Made by a program: the position numbers and the translations under genes
The notes under the pieces: model-generated
Seen by the model: the letters and a program-made list of their open reading frames with translations, nothing else
Told to the model about the DNA's origin: nothing
Databases searched by the model: none
Source of the DNA: Nocardia colli
Lineage (GTDB): Bacteria > Actinomycetota > Actinomycetes > Mycobacteriales > Mycobacteriaceae
DNA: 64,000 nt
NCBI RefSeq assembly: GCF_008704205.1
Contig: NZ_VXLC01000003.1
Span: forward strand, 124,001 to 188,000
Direction of reading: 5' to 3'
In this document: piece after piece, positions 44,582 through 56,326 of the stretch
Numbering within the stretch: position 1 is the first letter of the stretch
How the letters are laid out: the number at the start of each line of letters is the position of its first letter

Positions 44582-45961
44582 GTGACTTTCGACCTGACAC
44601 CGACCGCGGCGCAGCATGATCTGGCCAAGCGGGCGCACGAGTTCGCGGAAGAGTGCATTCGGCCGGTGGCGGCCGAGTACGACCGGGCGCAGGAGTTTCC
44701 GTGGCCGGTGCTCGAGGAGGCGGCGGAGCGGGGGTTCTACAGTCCGCTGTTCTATCGGGACCTGATCGGGGATCCGACGGGGTTGTCGTTGCCGATGTTC
44801 ATGGAAGAGCTGTTCTGGGGTTGTGCGGGCATCGGATTGGCGATCGTGATGCCCGCGTTGGCGCTGTCGGCGATCGGGCAGGCCGCGACGCCGGAGCAGA
44901 TGTTGCAGTGGGCGCCCGAATGTTTCGGCACGCCCGGGGATCTGAAGCTCGCGGCATTGGCGATCTCGGAACCCGAGGGCGGCAGTGATGTGCGGAATCT
45001 GCGTACTCGCGCGGTGCGCGACGGTGACGACTGGATCATCGACGGTCACAAGATGTGGATCGGCAACGGCGGCATCGCCAACGTGCACGTGGTGAACGCG
45101 GTGGTGGACGAGGAGCTGGGGCACCGCGGGCAGGCGCTGTTCGTAGTACCCGGCGGCACACCGGGATTGGAGCTGGTGCGCAAGCTCGACAAGCTGGGCT
45201 GCCGGGCCTCGCACACCGCGGAATTGAAGTTCGACAGCGTGCGGGTGCCGATGGAGAACCTGCTCGGTGGGGTAGACAAGCTCGAGCACTCATTGGCGAA
45301 GCGGCGTGCAGCGGTCCGCACCGGCGGCCGGTCCGGCTCGGTCACTCTCGGTACCTTCGAACAAACCCGTCCGATGGTGGCCGCGCAGGCGCTCGGAATC
45401 GCCAGGGCCGCACTGGAATACATGACCACCTACGCGAAGGAACGGCAAGCCTTCGGCGCACCGATCCTCGACAACCAGGGCATCGCGTTCCCGATCGCGG
45501 ACCTGGCCACGCAGATCGACGGAGCCCGGCTGCTGACCTGGCGCGCGTCCTGGATGGCCGCGAACGGCGTGCCCTTCGAACGCGGCGAAGGCTCGATGTC
45601 GAAGCTGGCCGCCAGTGAGGTGGCCGTGAAAGCCACCGAACGCGCGATCCAAACCCTCGGCGGCTGGGGTTACATCAGCGACCATCCGGTGGAGAAGTGG
45701 TACCGCGATGCCAAGCTGTACACCATCTTCGAAGGCACCAGCGAGATCCAGCGCATCGTCATCTCGCACGCGCTCGGCGCGGCCGAAGGCAGGCCGCCGC
45801 TGCACGTCGACCTGGAACCCTCAGGCGGCCCGCTGAACAAAGTGTTCGGTCGCGGCACCGAAGCCAGAAGCAAAGCCGCCGCAGCGGCATTGAACATGCG
45901 CGACCGCGTCCCGAGCCCGATCATGAAGGCCGCGTTGAAGTTTCTCCGCCCACCCCGCTGA
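44582..45961 (+). CDS. Acyl-CoA dehydrogenase
   Basis: The protein has about 459 residues from GTG 44582. It has the FAD-binding segment LAISEPEGGSDVRNL, HKMWIGNGG, the C-terminal bundle with QTLGGWGYI, and the catalytic Glu in TIFEGTSEIQRIV, all as in intact members. It ends with a 60-residue extension rich in Ala and Arg. It probably acts in fatty acid or branched-chain oxidation; the substrate is unknown. GTG 44561 and codons up to 44486 are alternative starts. A strong terminator hairpin follows. Confidence 0.85.
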   Translation: MTFDLTPTAAQHDLAKRAHEFAEECIRPVAAEYDRAQEFPWPVLEEAAERGFYSPLFYRDLIGDPTGLSLPMFMEELFWGCAGIGLAIVMPALALSAIGQAATPEQMLQWAPECFGTPGDLKLAALAISEPEGGSDVRNLRTRAVRDGDDWIIDGHKMWIGNGGIANVHVVNAVVDEELGHRGQALFVVPGGTPGLELVRKLDKLGCRASHTAELKFDSVRVPMENLLGGVDKLEHSLAKRRAAVRTGGRSGSVTLGTFEQTRPMVAAQALGIARAALEYMTTYAKERQAFGAPILDNQGIAFPIADLATQIDGARLLTWRASWMAANGVPFERGEGSMSKLAASEVAVKATERAIQTLGGWGYISDHPVEKWYRDAKLYTIFEGTSEIQRIVISHALGAAEGRPPLHVDLEPSGGPLNKVFGRGTEARSKAAAAALNMRDRVPSPIMKAALKFLRPPR

Positions 45962-45969
45962 ATCCCGAA

Positions 45970-46012
45970 AAGACAACTCAGGCCGACCCTCGGGGCCGGC
46001 CTGAGTTGTCTT
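45970..46012. terminator. Bidirectional terminator, 16-bp perfect stem
   Basis: AAGACAACTCAGGCCG pairs completely with CGGCCTGAGTTGTCTT around an 11-base loop. It lies between the convergent acyl-CoA dehydrogenase and katG genes. An A-run on one side gives a U-run to the minus-strand transcript. Confidence 0.9.
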
Positions 46013-46027
46013 CAGTTGGAAGCTCGA

Positions 46028-48725
<2,698 letters not shown>

Positions 48726-48732
48726 GCCTGGA

Positions 48733-48762
48733 AGTCTTGCCGGTCTTCTTGAACGAGTCAAG
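48733..48762 (-). promoter_or_regulatory. furA promoter with FurA-box-like inverted repeat; leaderless start
   Basis: On the minus strand TTGACT (48761-48756) and AAGACT (48738-48733) are 17 bases apart, and GTG 48725 begins seven bases after the -10. A leaderless furA transcript, known in mycobacteria, is therefore likely. An inverted repeat CTTGA-N5-TCAAG (48748-48762) covers the -35 and resembles the mycobacterial FurA-binding site. Confidence 0.65.
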
Positions 48763-48967
48763 CATTGACATCGGCGGCCTCGGCACCGATGCTGACCAGT
48801 CGCTGTTGTGTTCGAACGGGTGCGCGGGTACTTTTGCGGACAGGTTCAGACACGAGCCAACGGTAGTCACTGCTTCGAGCATGCCCGTTTCGGCGGAGCC
48901 CGGGCCGCGGCTACACCCGATCACGCTGGGCGGCAGGTCCGTTCGGCGCTGACCCGGAGCGTTGTGC

Positions 48968-49402
48968 ATGGCGAATCAGGTGAGTCCGCGGCGGCCGCGA
49001 ATGTCCCGGCGGTTGTTGTCGCATAACCATCCACCATCGAACACCGGTGTGTTCGCCCACGGGCAGCTTCGCATTCGGGGCGAGACGCCGCGACCGGGTC
49101 TGCGTTTGCTGACCGTCCTCGGTGAACTCGATCTGGCCACCTCGCCGCTGCTGGATCGGGTCGTGCGCGACAGCGAACGCATTCCGGCGATGGTGGTGGA
49201 CATGAGCGAGGTCGCGTTCCTGGGCTTCGCGGGAGTCGACGTGCTCGTGCGCGCCGCCGAACGGGCGGACGACGGCCGGCGCCGGTTCGCGGTCGTGGTG
49301 TCGACCCGGCCGACGCAACGCGCATTCGAACTGACCGGAGCCTACGCGTGGATAGGGTGTTATCCCCGGTTGGACATGGCGCTCCGGGCGGTCGCCGAGT
49401 AG
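48968..49402 (+). CDS. STAS-domain protein (anti-sigma factor antagonist-like)
   Basis: The protein has 144 residues. After a basic 30-residue N-terminus comes a STAS fold (LRLLTVLGELDLATSPLLDRVV, then MVVDMSEVAFLGFAGVDVLVRAAERA). In classical antagonists the loop reads D-S-S-G and its Ser is phosphorylated by the anti-sigma kinase. Here it reads G-F-A-G, so that site is missing. It may be permanently active, respond differently, or bind something else. No anti-sigma or sigma gene is adjacent. ATG 48968 is chosen over TTG 48962. Confidence 0.75.
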   Translation: MANQVSPRRPRMSRRLLSHNHPPSNTGVFAHGQLRIRGETPRPGLRLLTVLGELDLATSPLLDRVVRDSERIPAMVVDMSEVAFLGFAGVDVLVRAAERADDGRRRFAVVVSTRPTQRAFELTGAYAWIGCYPRLDMALRAVAE

Positions 49403-49566
49403 CCGAGCCGGTGCCCCGCGCTATCTTGCGTCGCCCCAACACTTCTGGCAGGTTCGGAGATGGTCTCTGCGCGTAGCGCCGCGAGGTCGAGCATCGGCGG
49501 CGCCGAGACAGGCCGGTGGCAGCGTCTTTGGTCTGTCGGCGGATTCGATCGAATGGTGAGGACACC

Positions 49567-50565
49567 ATGGACTCTGCGCTTGTTTCGGTAGGTTTGCCGC
49601 TGGTTCTGATTGTGATCATGTTCGGGTTGGGGCTCTCGCTCACCGTCGCGGACTTCACTCGAATCGCGAAGAACCCCAAGGCCGTTGCCATCGCGCTGAT
49701 CTGTCAGCTGCTGGTGTTGCCGTCGATCGCGTTCGGACTGGTGCTGCTGTTCGATCCGTCGCCGGTGCTCGCGATCGGGGTGCTGCTGCTCGCCGCGTCG
49801 CCGGGCGGGACGGCGGCGAACCTGTTCAGCCACCTGTTCCACGGGGACGTCGCGCTGAATGTGTCGCTCACGGCGGTCAATTCGGTGATCGCGGTGGGCA
49901 CCGTGCCGCTGATCACCAACTTCGCCATCGGCTACTTCGACCCCGATGGCGCGGCCACGGTCGGGTTGCAGTTCGGCAAGGTCGTTCAGGTGTTCGCGAT
50001 CGTGCTGATCCCGGTCGTGCTCGGCATGCTGGTCCGGCGCTGGTCGCCGAACTTCGCGGACCGGATGGACAAGCCGGTGCGGATCGGCTCCGCGCTCACG
50101 CTGACGCTGGTGATCGGTGCGACGATCATCGACCAGCGCGCCGACATCGTGCCGTACGTCCGGGCGATCGGCGTGGCGATGATCCTGTTCTGCGTGATCA
50201 GTCTGACCGTCGGCTATCTCGTCCCGCGCGTGCTCGGCGTCGAGGGCCGCCAGGCGATCGCCTGCTCGATGGAGGTCGGCATCCACAACGGCGTCATCGC
50301 CATCACCATCGCCATCAGCGTCCTGGACAGCACCGAAATGGCCATCCCCGCAGCGGTTTACGGCGTCGCGATCTTCCCGCTGGCGGCCGGGTTCGGCTGG
50401 CTCGTCACCCGTCGCAACCCGCGACCGGACCCCCACGATGTTCCCGAGGTCTCCGCTGTGGCCGGGTTCGGGCCGGTGGCCGGAAGTCCCGAGGCGATGC
50501 TCGGCGAAGCCGCGTCGTACCAACCGTTTTCCCGCACCGAAGACGACCCGAAACCCTCGAGCTGA
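49567..50565 (+). CDS. Bile acid:sodium symporter (SBF) family transporter
   Basis: This 332-residue membrane protein has about nine or ten hydrophobic helices. It carries the SBF-type motifs LLLAASPGGTAANLFSHL in helix 4 and MEVGIHNGVIAITIA in the second half, which form the ion and substrate crossing region. Family members take up bile acids, pantoate-like or other organic anions with sodium; the substrate here is unknown. The C-terminal 45 residues are soluble. The start follows GGTGAGGAC. The gene ends nine bases before the convergent LuxR gene. Confidence 0.85.
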   Translation: MDSALVSVGLPLVLIVIMFGLGLSLTVADFTRIAKNPKAVAIALICQLLVLPSIAFGLVLLFDPSPVLAIGVLLLAASPGGTAANLFSHLFHGDVALNVSLTAVNSVIAVGTVPLITNFAIGYFDPDGAATVGLQFGKVVQVFAIVLIPVVLGMLVRRWSPNFADRMDKPVRIGSALTLTLVIGATIIDQRADIVPYVRAIGVAMILFCVISLTVGYLVPRVLGVEGRQAIACSMEVGIHNGVIAITIAISVLDSTEMAIPAAVYGVAIFPLAAGFGWLVTRRNPRPDPHDVPEVSAVAGFGPVAGSPEAMLGEAASYQPFSRTEDDPKPSS

Positions 50566-50574
50566 CGACGCCAG

Positions 50575-51672
50575 TCAGCGCAGGTACCAGCCGGTGCCAC
50601 CGATCGGGGTCTCCTTCTCGATGCGGGGCACATGCTGATCGAAGAAGAGTTTCGCGGTGAGCTCGGCTCGGCTCCGAACCTCTAGCTTGCCGAAGACCCG
50701 CTTGATGTGGTCGTCGACGGTGTACGCGGACAGGGCCAGCAGCCGGGCGATCTCGGTTCGGGAGAACCCGCGCGCGAGCAGGCCGACGACTTCGCGTTCC
50801 CGCTGGGTGAGCCGGTAGACGTCGGCGACCAGTGCCGCGATCTCGACCGGGCGGGTGGCCTCGATGATGATCGAGAGTTGCTCGTCGGGACCGGGCAGTC
50901 GTTCGGCGTGCAGGGTGAGCCAGCGTCCGGCCCTGGTGCGGACGCGGCTGCGCGCGCGGCCCGGTCGCGACCTGGCCTGGTGCGCCAGATTCAGTACGCA
51001 GTAGGGCAATTCGCGCTGCGGGTCGACATCGTCGTCGACCTGGTCGAGCCAGCGGGCGGCCGTCGGGCTCGTGGTGATCGGGTCGAGTTCCGGAGTCAGC
51101 AGGATCAGGCCGGGGCCGTTGATGTCCTCGCCCACCGCGATCTCGGTCAGCGTCAGCTCCCGGCGGATCGCGTCGGCGACCGCGCCGGTGGCCCGGGCGG
51201 CCAGCCGGGTGTCCGCATCGGCGAAGCCGGGGGCGTCGGCGGCCCGGAACAGGATCAGCGCACCCCACACGTTCGCGTTGCCGCCGAACAACACCCGCAT
51301 CTCCCGCGTCATGCCGCTCGGCTCGAGCACCTGCTGATAGTGCCTGCTGGTTTCGGGATGTCCGCCGGTCGCCTCCCAGAGCGTCACCGCCCGCCGGGCG
51401 CCGCGGGCGAGCGTGGGCAGGGCGAGCGCGTCGTCGCCGCGCGCCTCGATCTCCAGCAGCTGCGGCATGTATTCGAGCGGCAGTCCGTCCCGGTGGAAGC
51501 CGCCCGTGGGCAGGACCGACGCGGGGTCGATGGTCAACGCGCACCAGGCGTCGAACGCGACGGCCTGGCGCAGCACCGCGGCCACCGCGCATTGCACGGC
51601 GACCGCACCGGACACGGTCCGGCACGCATGCTCGACGCCCGCGGTCAGCACGTCGAGCGACTTCCCCTGCAT
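50575..51672 (-). CDS. LuxR-family regulator with N-terminal GAF-like sensor
   Basis: The protein has 365 residues. The first 180 or so look like a GAF-type sensor, followed by a linker domain. The C-terminal HTH is typical of LuxR/NarL proteins ([43 protein letters not shown]). There is no receiver or ATPase domain. It is divergent from the FAD oxidase gene with 87 bp between, so it may control that gene. The ligand is unknown. Confidence 0.82.
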   Translation of the reverse strand: MQGKSLDVLTAGVEHACRTVSGAVAVQCAVAAVLRQAVAFDAWCALTIDPASVLPTGGFHRDGLPLEYMPQLLEIEARGDDALALPTLARGARRAVTLWEATGGHPETSRHYQQVLEPSGMTREMRVLFGGNANVWGALILFRAADAPGFADADTRLAARATGAVADAIRRELTLTEIAVGEDINGPGLILLTPELDPITTSPTAARWLDQVDDDVDPQRELPYCVLNLAHQARSRPGRARSRVRTRAGRWLTLHAERLPGPDEQLSIIIEATRPVEIAALVADVYRLTQREREVVGLLARGFSRTEIARLLALSAYTVDDHIKRVFGKLEVRSRAELTAKLFFDQHVPRIEKETPIGGTGWYLR

Positions 51673-51759
51673 CCCCTCAGTATCGCGCGCCCGGGCGGCC
51701 CGGCGAATCCCCGGAACCGGGGATGGGCGGGGCCGGTCCGCCTCGGGAGGCTGACCGGT

Positions 51760-53136
51760 ATGACGCGATCAACGGCCGGCCTGGCCGGCTTCACCGGCAG
51801 CCTGCTCCGTCCCGGCGACCCGGACTATCACTCGGCGCGGCGCCTGTGGAACGGTGCCATCGATCGATATCCGGGCCTCATCGCCCGCTGCCGGACGGCC
51901 GCGGACGTCGGGCTGGCGATCCGGTTCGGTGTCCGGCACGACCTGCCCATCGCGGTTCGCGGTGGCGGGCACAGCTTTTCCGGGTTGTCCATGTGCGAGG
52001 GCGGGCTGGTCATCGACCTGAGCCCGATGCGGTCGATCGCCATCGATCCACGTGACCGGCTCGCCCAGGTCGGTCCCGGGGTGCGGTGGCGGCAGCTGGA
52101 TATGGCCGCCGAGGCGGTGGGTCTCGCGGTGCCCGGCGGCGAGGTCTCGCACACCGGAGTCGCCGGACTTACCCTCGGCGGCGGTGTCGGCTGGCTGTCT
52201 CGCCGATACGGTCTGAGCTGCGACAACCTCGTCGCCGCCGAACTGGTGACCGCCGACGGCGACCTGCTGGAGGTCACCGAGGACACCCATCCCGATCTGC
52301 TGTGGGGATTGCGCGGCGGTGGCGGCAATTTCGGCGTGGTCACCCGATTCACCCTGCGGCTCAACCCGATTCCGGTGCCGATGTATGCCGGGATGGCCCT
52401 GTACCCGCTGTCGGCGGAGCCGCTGTCGGTCTTTCTGGACGTGGCCCGCGACGCCCCGGACGAACTCGGTCTCAACGCCGCCCTGCTCACCGCGCCGCCC
52501 GCCCCGTTCCTGCCCGCGGAGCATCACGGCAAACCGCTGATCGCGCTGGCCGCCTGCCACACCGGCGACCTCGCCGTGGGCCAGGCGCTCATTCACCCAC
52601 TGCGCGAAGTCGATTCGCTCCTCGTCGATCGGTTCGGGCCGATGCCGTACACCGCGCTCCAGTCCATGGTCGACGAGTCCGCCCGGCCGGGTCTGTCCGT
52701 GTACGGGCTGGCGGAATGGCTCGGTCCGCTCGACGATGCCGCGGTCGACCGGCTGGTCGAATCGGCCGAACAGTTCACCTCGCCGAATTCTCAACTCCTG
52801 CTCCGCATTACCGGCGGCGCGATCGCCCGGGTGCCGGAGGGCGCGACCGCTTTCGGCTTCCGTGACGCCGCCGCGCTGCTGACCGTTGCCGCTGCGTGGA
52901 CGGATCGCTCGGATTCCGGTGTCGCGCATCGCAACTGGGCGCAGAACACGTGGTCGGCCCTGCATCCCTGGTCCGCGGGCGGCGGCTACGTCAATCAGCT
53001 GGGGAACGAAGGCGGCCAACGGGTACGCGAATCCTATGGCGAGGCCAACTGGCACCGGCTGGTCCAGTTGAAACGCAGATTCGACCCGGGAAACGTCTTC
53101 CATCTGAACCAGAACATCCCGCCCGGACAGCCCTGA
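51760..53136 (+). CDS. FAD-linked oxidase, berberine-bridge-enzyme type
   Basis: This 458-residue protein has a PCMH-type FAD domain with the His in [11 protein letters not shown] available for covalent flavin attachment. The second flavin contact [17 protein letters not shown] follows, with the Cys that gives bicovalent linkage in many members. The BBE segment near the end reads [28 protein letters not shown]. Such enzymes oxidise sugars, alkaloids or polyketide alcohols, producing hydrogen peroxide. No signal peptide is seen. ATG 51760 follows GGGAGG. It is divergent from the LuxR regulator, a plausible controller. Confidence 0.85.
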   Translation: MTRSTAGLAGFTGSLLRPGDPDYHSARRLWNGAIDRYPGLIARCRTAADVGLAIRFGVRHDLPIAVRGGGHSFSGLSMCEGGLVIDLSPMRSIAIDPRDRLAQVGPGVRWRQLDMAAEAVGLAVPGGEVSHTGVAGLTLGGGVGWLSRRYGLSCDNLVAAELVTADGDLLEVTEDTHPDLLWGLRGGGGNFGVVTRFTLRLNPIPVPMYAGMALYPLSAEPLSVFLDVARDAPDELGLNAALLTAPPAPFLPAEHHGKPLIALAACHTGDLAVGQALIHPLREVDSLLVDRFGPMPYTALQSMVDESARPGLSVYGLAEWLGPLDDAAVDRLVESAEQFTSPNSQLLLRITGGAIARVPEGATAFGFRDAAALLTVAAAWTDRSDSGVAHRNWAQNTWSALHPWSAGGGYVNQLGNEGGQRVRESYGEANWHRLVQLKRRFDPGNVFHLNQNIPPGQP

Positions 53137-53323
53137 GCCGGGCATGATCGACCGCCGAGGCGGTGCTCGGACGATCGTCGCCATGGCGGGGAAGGCGGGG
53201 AACGTTGTTATGATCGATTCGCTTTCGTAAGGGTGGCAAACGGGCCCGCAGGTGCGTTGGGGTCCGCCTGACAGTGGACAGGGGGTCGGCCGGATCCGCT
53301 TCCGCGGGAACGGCCGTGCCGCA

Positions 53324-56245
53324 ATGGAAATACTCGTCTTGGGTCCGGTCGTGGTGCGCGCCGACGGCGCAGTGCTGGCGCTGGATCGTCCGCTGGAACG
53401 GGCGGCCCTGGTGTGTCTCGCCCTCGCGCGGGGAGTCGCCGTTCCGGACAGCAGGCTGGCGGCCGGACTGTGGGGTGACGAGGTCAGAGGGCGTCCGGTA
53501 GAACGCCTCTGGAGTGTCGTGTCCCGGCTGCGCACGACGCTGGGCGCGCACGCCGACGTGGTCGAGCGGACCGCCGGGGGATACCGATGTACCGCGACCA
53601 TGCCGGATCTGCTCGCCGCCGAGTCGGCGTCCGCCCGAGTGCGAGCCGCCGAGTTGACCGGCGATCATGCGGCGGTACGGGCCGAATCTGCTGCGGCACT
53701 TGGCCACTGGCGCGGGCAGGCGCTGGCGGACGTGCGATCCGCGCCGTTGGTGGTCGCCGAGGCGCGGCGGCTGGACACCTGGCACCTGGAACTCACCATC
53801 GCCGGGATCGCGGCGGCCGTCGAGTCCGGCGACGCCGACGAGGTGGTCACCGAGTTGGCGCGGCTGGTCTCCGCGCACCCGGTGCACGAGACGCTGGGCC
53901 GGCTGTACGCGCTGGCCCTCTATCGGACGGGACGCCAAGCCGACGCGTTGAGCAGCCTCGACCGGTTGCGCCGGGCCGTGACCGACCGGCTCGGCGTCGC
54001 GGTGACCCCGGAGACCGCCACGCTGGAGCAGCGGATGCTGCGGCACGATCCGCTGCTCCGTCCGTCGTCCGACCGCGGCGTCGCCCAGCGTCCGGCCGAG
54101 GTCGAAACATCCACCACCGCTGAGATTCCCGGGCCGCTTACCTCCTTTCTCGGGCGGGAGCGCGAAATGCCCGAGCTACTTCGTCAGCTGGCCGATCCGG
54201 CGCCGGTCACGCTCACCGGCGGGCCGGGATGCGGCAAGTCACGGTTGGCGGTGGAAGCCGCTCGCGCAGTGGCTCGCGGCGGTCGCCGGGTGGTCACCGT
54301 CCAGCTGGCCGCGGTGCGGGAGGGCGATCTGGTGGGGCAGGCCATCGCCGAGGCCGCCGGGATCGACGCCGCGCCCGGTGACGAAATACCGTTGCTGGCC
54401 GCCGAATTGGACGGCGCGCTGCTGCTGATCGACAACGCGGAGCATCTGGCGGAGGAGGTTTCGGCCATCGTTGCCGCATTGTCCGCGGCCGCGCCCGGAC
54501 TCACGTCGCTGATCACGTCCCAACGGCCGCTCGGGTGTGCTGGGGAAGTGGTCCAGCTGGTCAGCGCTCTGGATCGCCGAGCGAGCCTCACGCTGTTCGC
54601 CGACCGGGCCGAGATCGCCCTGGACGAGTCCGTCCAAGCCGACACGGTCGCGATCTGCGCGGCGGTGGATTGGCTGCCGCTCGGCATCGAACTGGCGGCC
54701 GGCCTCACCCGCACGCTCTCGATGAACCAACTCGCGAGACGTATCGTGGACACGCTGCGACTGCTGGTCGGCGGTACTCGGGACGGCGTCAGCGACCGGC
54801 ACACCTCGCTCCGGATGGCGCTGGATTGCAGCTACCAGATCCTCGATCCCACAACGCAATCCGTGCTTCGCGGGATCGGGGTCTTCGCCGGCGGCTTCCC
54901 GCCGGACGCGGTCGCCGCGGTGCTGCCCGCCGGCCTCGGCCAGGACCGGATCGACACTGCCTTGGCGGAGTTGGAACACCGCAACCTGATCGCGGTGCTG
55001 ACCGACGGCACCTACCGGCGTTGCCTGCTGCTCGAGACCGTCCGCGCCTACGCGCAGAGTCAGCTCACGGCCGAGGGTGAAATCGCCGCCGCGCGTGCGC
55101 GGCACGCGCAATGGTGCCTCGCGCACGTGCGTAGCGCCGCCGAGACGCACGGCGACGGCAGCGCGGAGGGCGCCGCGGCCATCTTCGCCGAGTGGCCGAA
55201 CATCGCCGAGGCGCTGGATCGGGCACCCGGCACGCCCGCCGCCGCTACGGCGGTGCAGCTGGCGATCGCCATGCATCGGCCGTGGCTGATGCGGTCCTGG
55301 TACGCGCAGGCCGGTCGCTATTACGGCCCGCTGTTGACCGGAACCGATATCCCGGCCAACGATCGAGCGGAAGCGCTGAGCCGCTGGGCTTTTCATTGGA
55401 TGATGATCGGGAAACTCGACGAGGCCGCCGATCTGCTCGACGAGGCGGCGACCCTGATCGACCCGTCCGACAGCGGACTCGTGGCCATCTCGGTGTACTA
55501 CTGCCGCGGCTGCATCGACGTCGAACGCGCACGCTATCGGCACGCGATCCGCACCTTGCTCACCGCGGCCGAGTACGCGCGCCGGGCCGGGAACCTGCAG
55601 CGCGAATCCGCGTGCATCGATGCCTGCGCCTCGGCCCAATTGTTCGCCGGGGACGCGCGATCGGCGGTGGAGAACTATCGGCGAGCCGCGGACATCGACC
55701 GCGCCGAGGGCGACGAGCACGGGCTGGCCCGCGGCCTCAGCAACCTGGCCAAGGCATTGCTCGGCGTCGGGCAGATGACCGAGGCCGCGGCGTGCGCCGC
55801 CGAATCCGACGACTACGCCAAGCGATTCGATGACAGCCACATCCTCGCCTTGACCGAGCAGGTTCGAGCCGGGATCGCCGCGGCCGCAGGCGATCTCGAC
55901 GCCGCCGAGGTGCACTGCCGCACCGCGCTCAGCCTCATGGGCGAGGAAATCGGCACCGCCGACATAGATCTCGCGGATGTGCTGATCGAGCGCGGCGCGC
56001 TGGACGAGGCGCGCGAGCTGGTGAATCGCGTACTCGACGACTCCGCCCCCGGCCAGACCACCTGGCTGGCCGCGCTGCCGGTATCGGCCGCGCTGGCCTG
56101 GGCAGAGGGCGATTACGCCGCGGCGGCGACCCTGGTCGACGAGACGACAGCCGCGCACGCCGCCTCCGGCTTCGGCTGGCCCCGTTACGTCAACCGCCTG
56201 GACACTGTCCGTCGCCGCCTGGCCGACCGTCAGAACTCCGAGTAG
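53324..56245 (+). CDS. AfsR/SARP-type regulator with BTAD and STAND ATPase domains
   Basis: The protein has about 973 residues. An N-terminal winged-helix DNA-binding domain (1-90) is followed by a BTAD domain (about 90-240), an NB-ARC-like ATPase with Walker A GGPGCGKSR near 299 and LLLIDNAEHL as Walker B, and a long TPR-like helical C-terminus (about 560-970). This is the AfsR-like architecture used for antibiotic and secondary-metabolite control. ATG 53324 (MEILVLGP) is preferred, although the frame extends to GTG 53252. Nearby candidate targets include the FAD oxidase and the monooxygenase; none is proven. Confidence 0.85.
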   Translation: MEILVLGPVVVRADGAVLALDRPLERAALVCLALARGVAVPDSRLAAGLWGDEVRGRPVERLWSVVSRLRTTLGAHADVVERTAGGYRCTATMPDLLAAESASARVRAAELTGDHAAVRAESAAALGHWRGQALADVRSAPLVVAEARRLDTWHLELTIAGIAAAVESGDADEVVTELARLVSAHPVHETLGRLYALALYRTGRQADALSSLDRLRRAVTDRLGVAVTPETATLEQRMLRHDPLLRPSSDRGVAQRPAEVETSTTAEIPGPLTSFLGREREMPELLRQLADPAPVTLTGGPGCGKSRLAVEAARAVARGGRRVVTVQLAAVREGDLVGQAIAEAAGIDAAPGDEIPLLAAELDGALLLIDNAEHLAEEVSAIVAALSAAAPGLTSLITSQRPLGCAGEVVQLVSALDRRASLTLFADRAEIALDESVQADTVAICAAVDWLPLGIELAAGLTRTLSMNQLARRIVDTLRLLVGGTRDGVSDRHTSLRMALDCSYQILDPTTQSVLRGIGVFAGGFPPDAVAAVLPAGLGQDRIDTALAELEHRNLIAVLTDGTYRRCLLLETVRAYAQSQLTAEGEIAAARARHAQWCLAHVRSAAETHGDGSAEGAAAIFAEWPNIAEALDRAPGTPAAATAVQLAIAMHRPWLMRSWYAQAGRYYGPLLTGTDIPANDRAEALSRWAFHWMMIGKLDEAADLLDEAATLIDPSDSGLVAISVYYCRGCIDVERARYRHAIRTLLTAAEYARRAGNLQRESACIDACASAQLFAGDARSAVENYRRAADIDRAEGDEHGLARGLSNLAKALLGVGQMTEAAACAAESDDYAKRFDDSHILALTEQVRAGIAAAAGDLDAAEVHCRTALSLMGEEIGTADIDLADVLIERGALDEARELVNRVLDDSAPGQTTWLAALPVSAALAWAEGDYAAAATLVDETTAAHAASGFGWPRYVNRLDTVRRRLADRQNSE

Positions 56246-56266
56246 GCCACCCGACCGGGTGAACGC

Positions 56267-56322
56267 CGAGCGGGACCTGGTTGCGGCAAAGAGCGAGAAG
56301 AGCCTCCGCCGTGTCCCGCTCG
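56267..56322. terminator. Long inverted repeat between convergent genes
   Basis: CGAGCGGGAC at 56267-56276 pairs fully with GTCCCGCTCG at 56313-56322 across a 36-base loop. It sits between the AfsR-like gene and the convergent monooxygenase, which ends at 56327. Its position suggests a bidirectional terminator. Confidence 0.55.
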
Positions 56323-56326
56323 CGGA

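Noticed and set aside
50707..51759. Long N-terminal extension of the FAD oxidase
   Set aside because: It is antisense to the LuxR regulator. ATG 51760 has GGGAGG upstream, and the flavin domain begins there.
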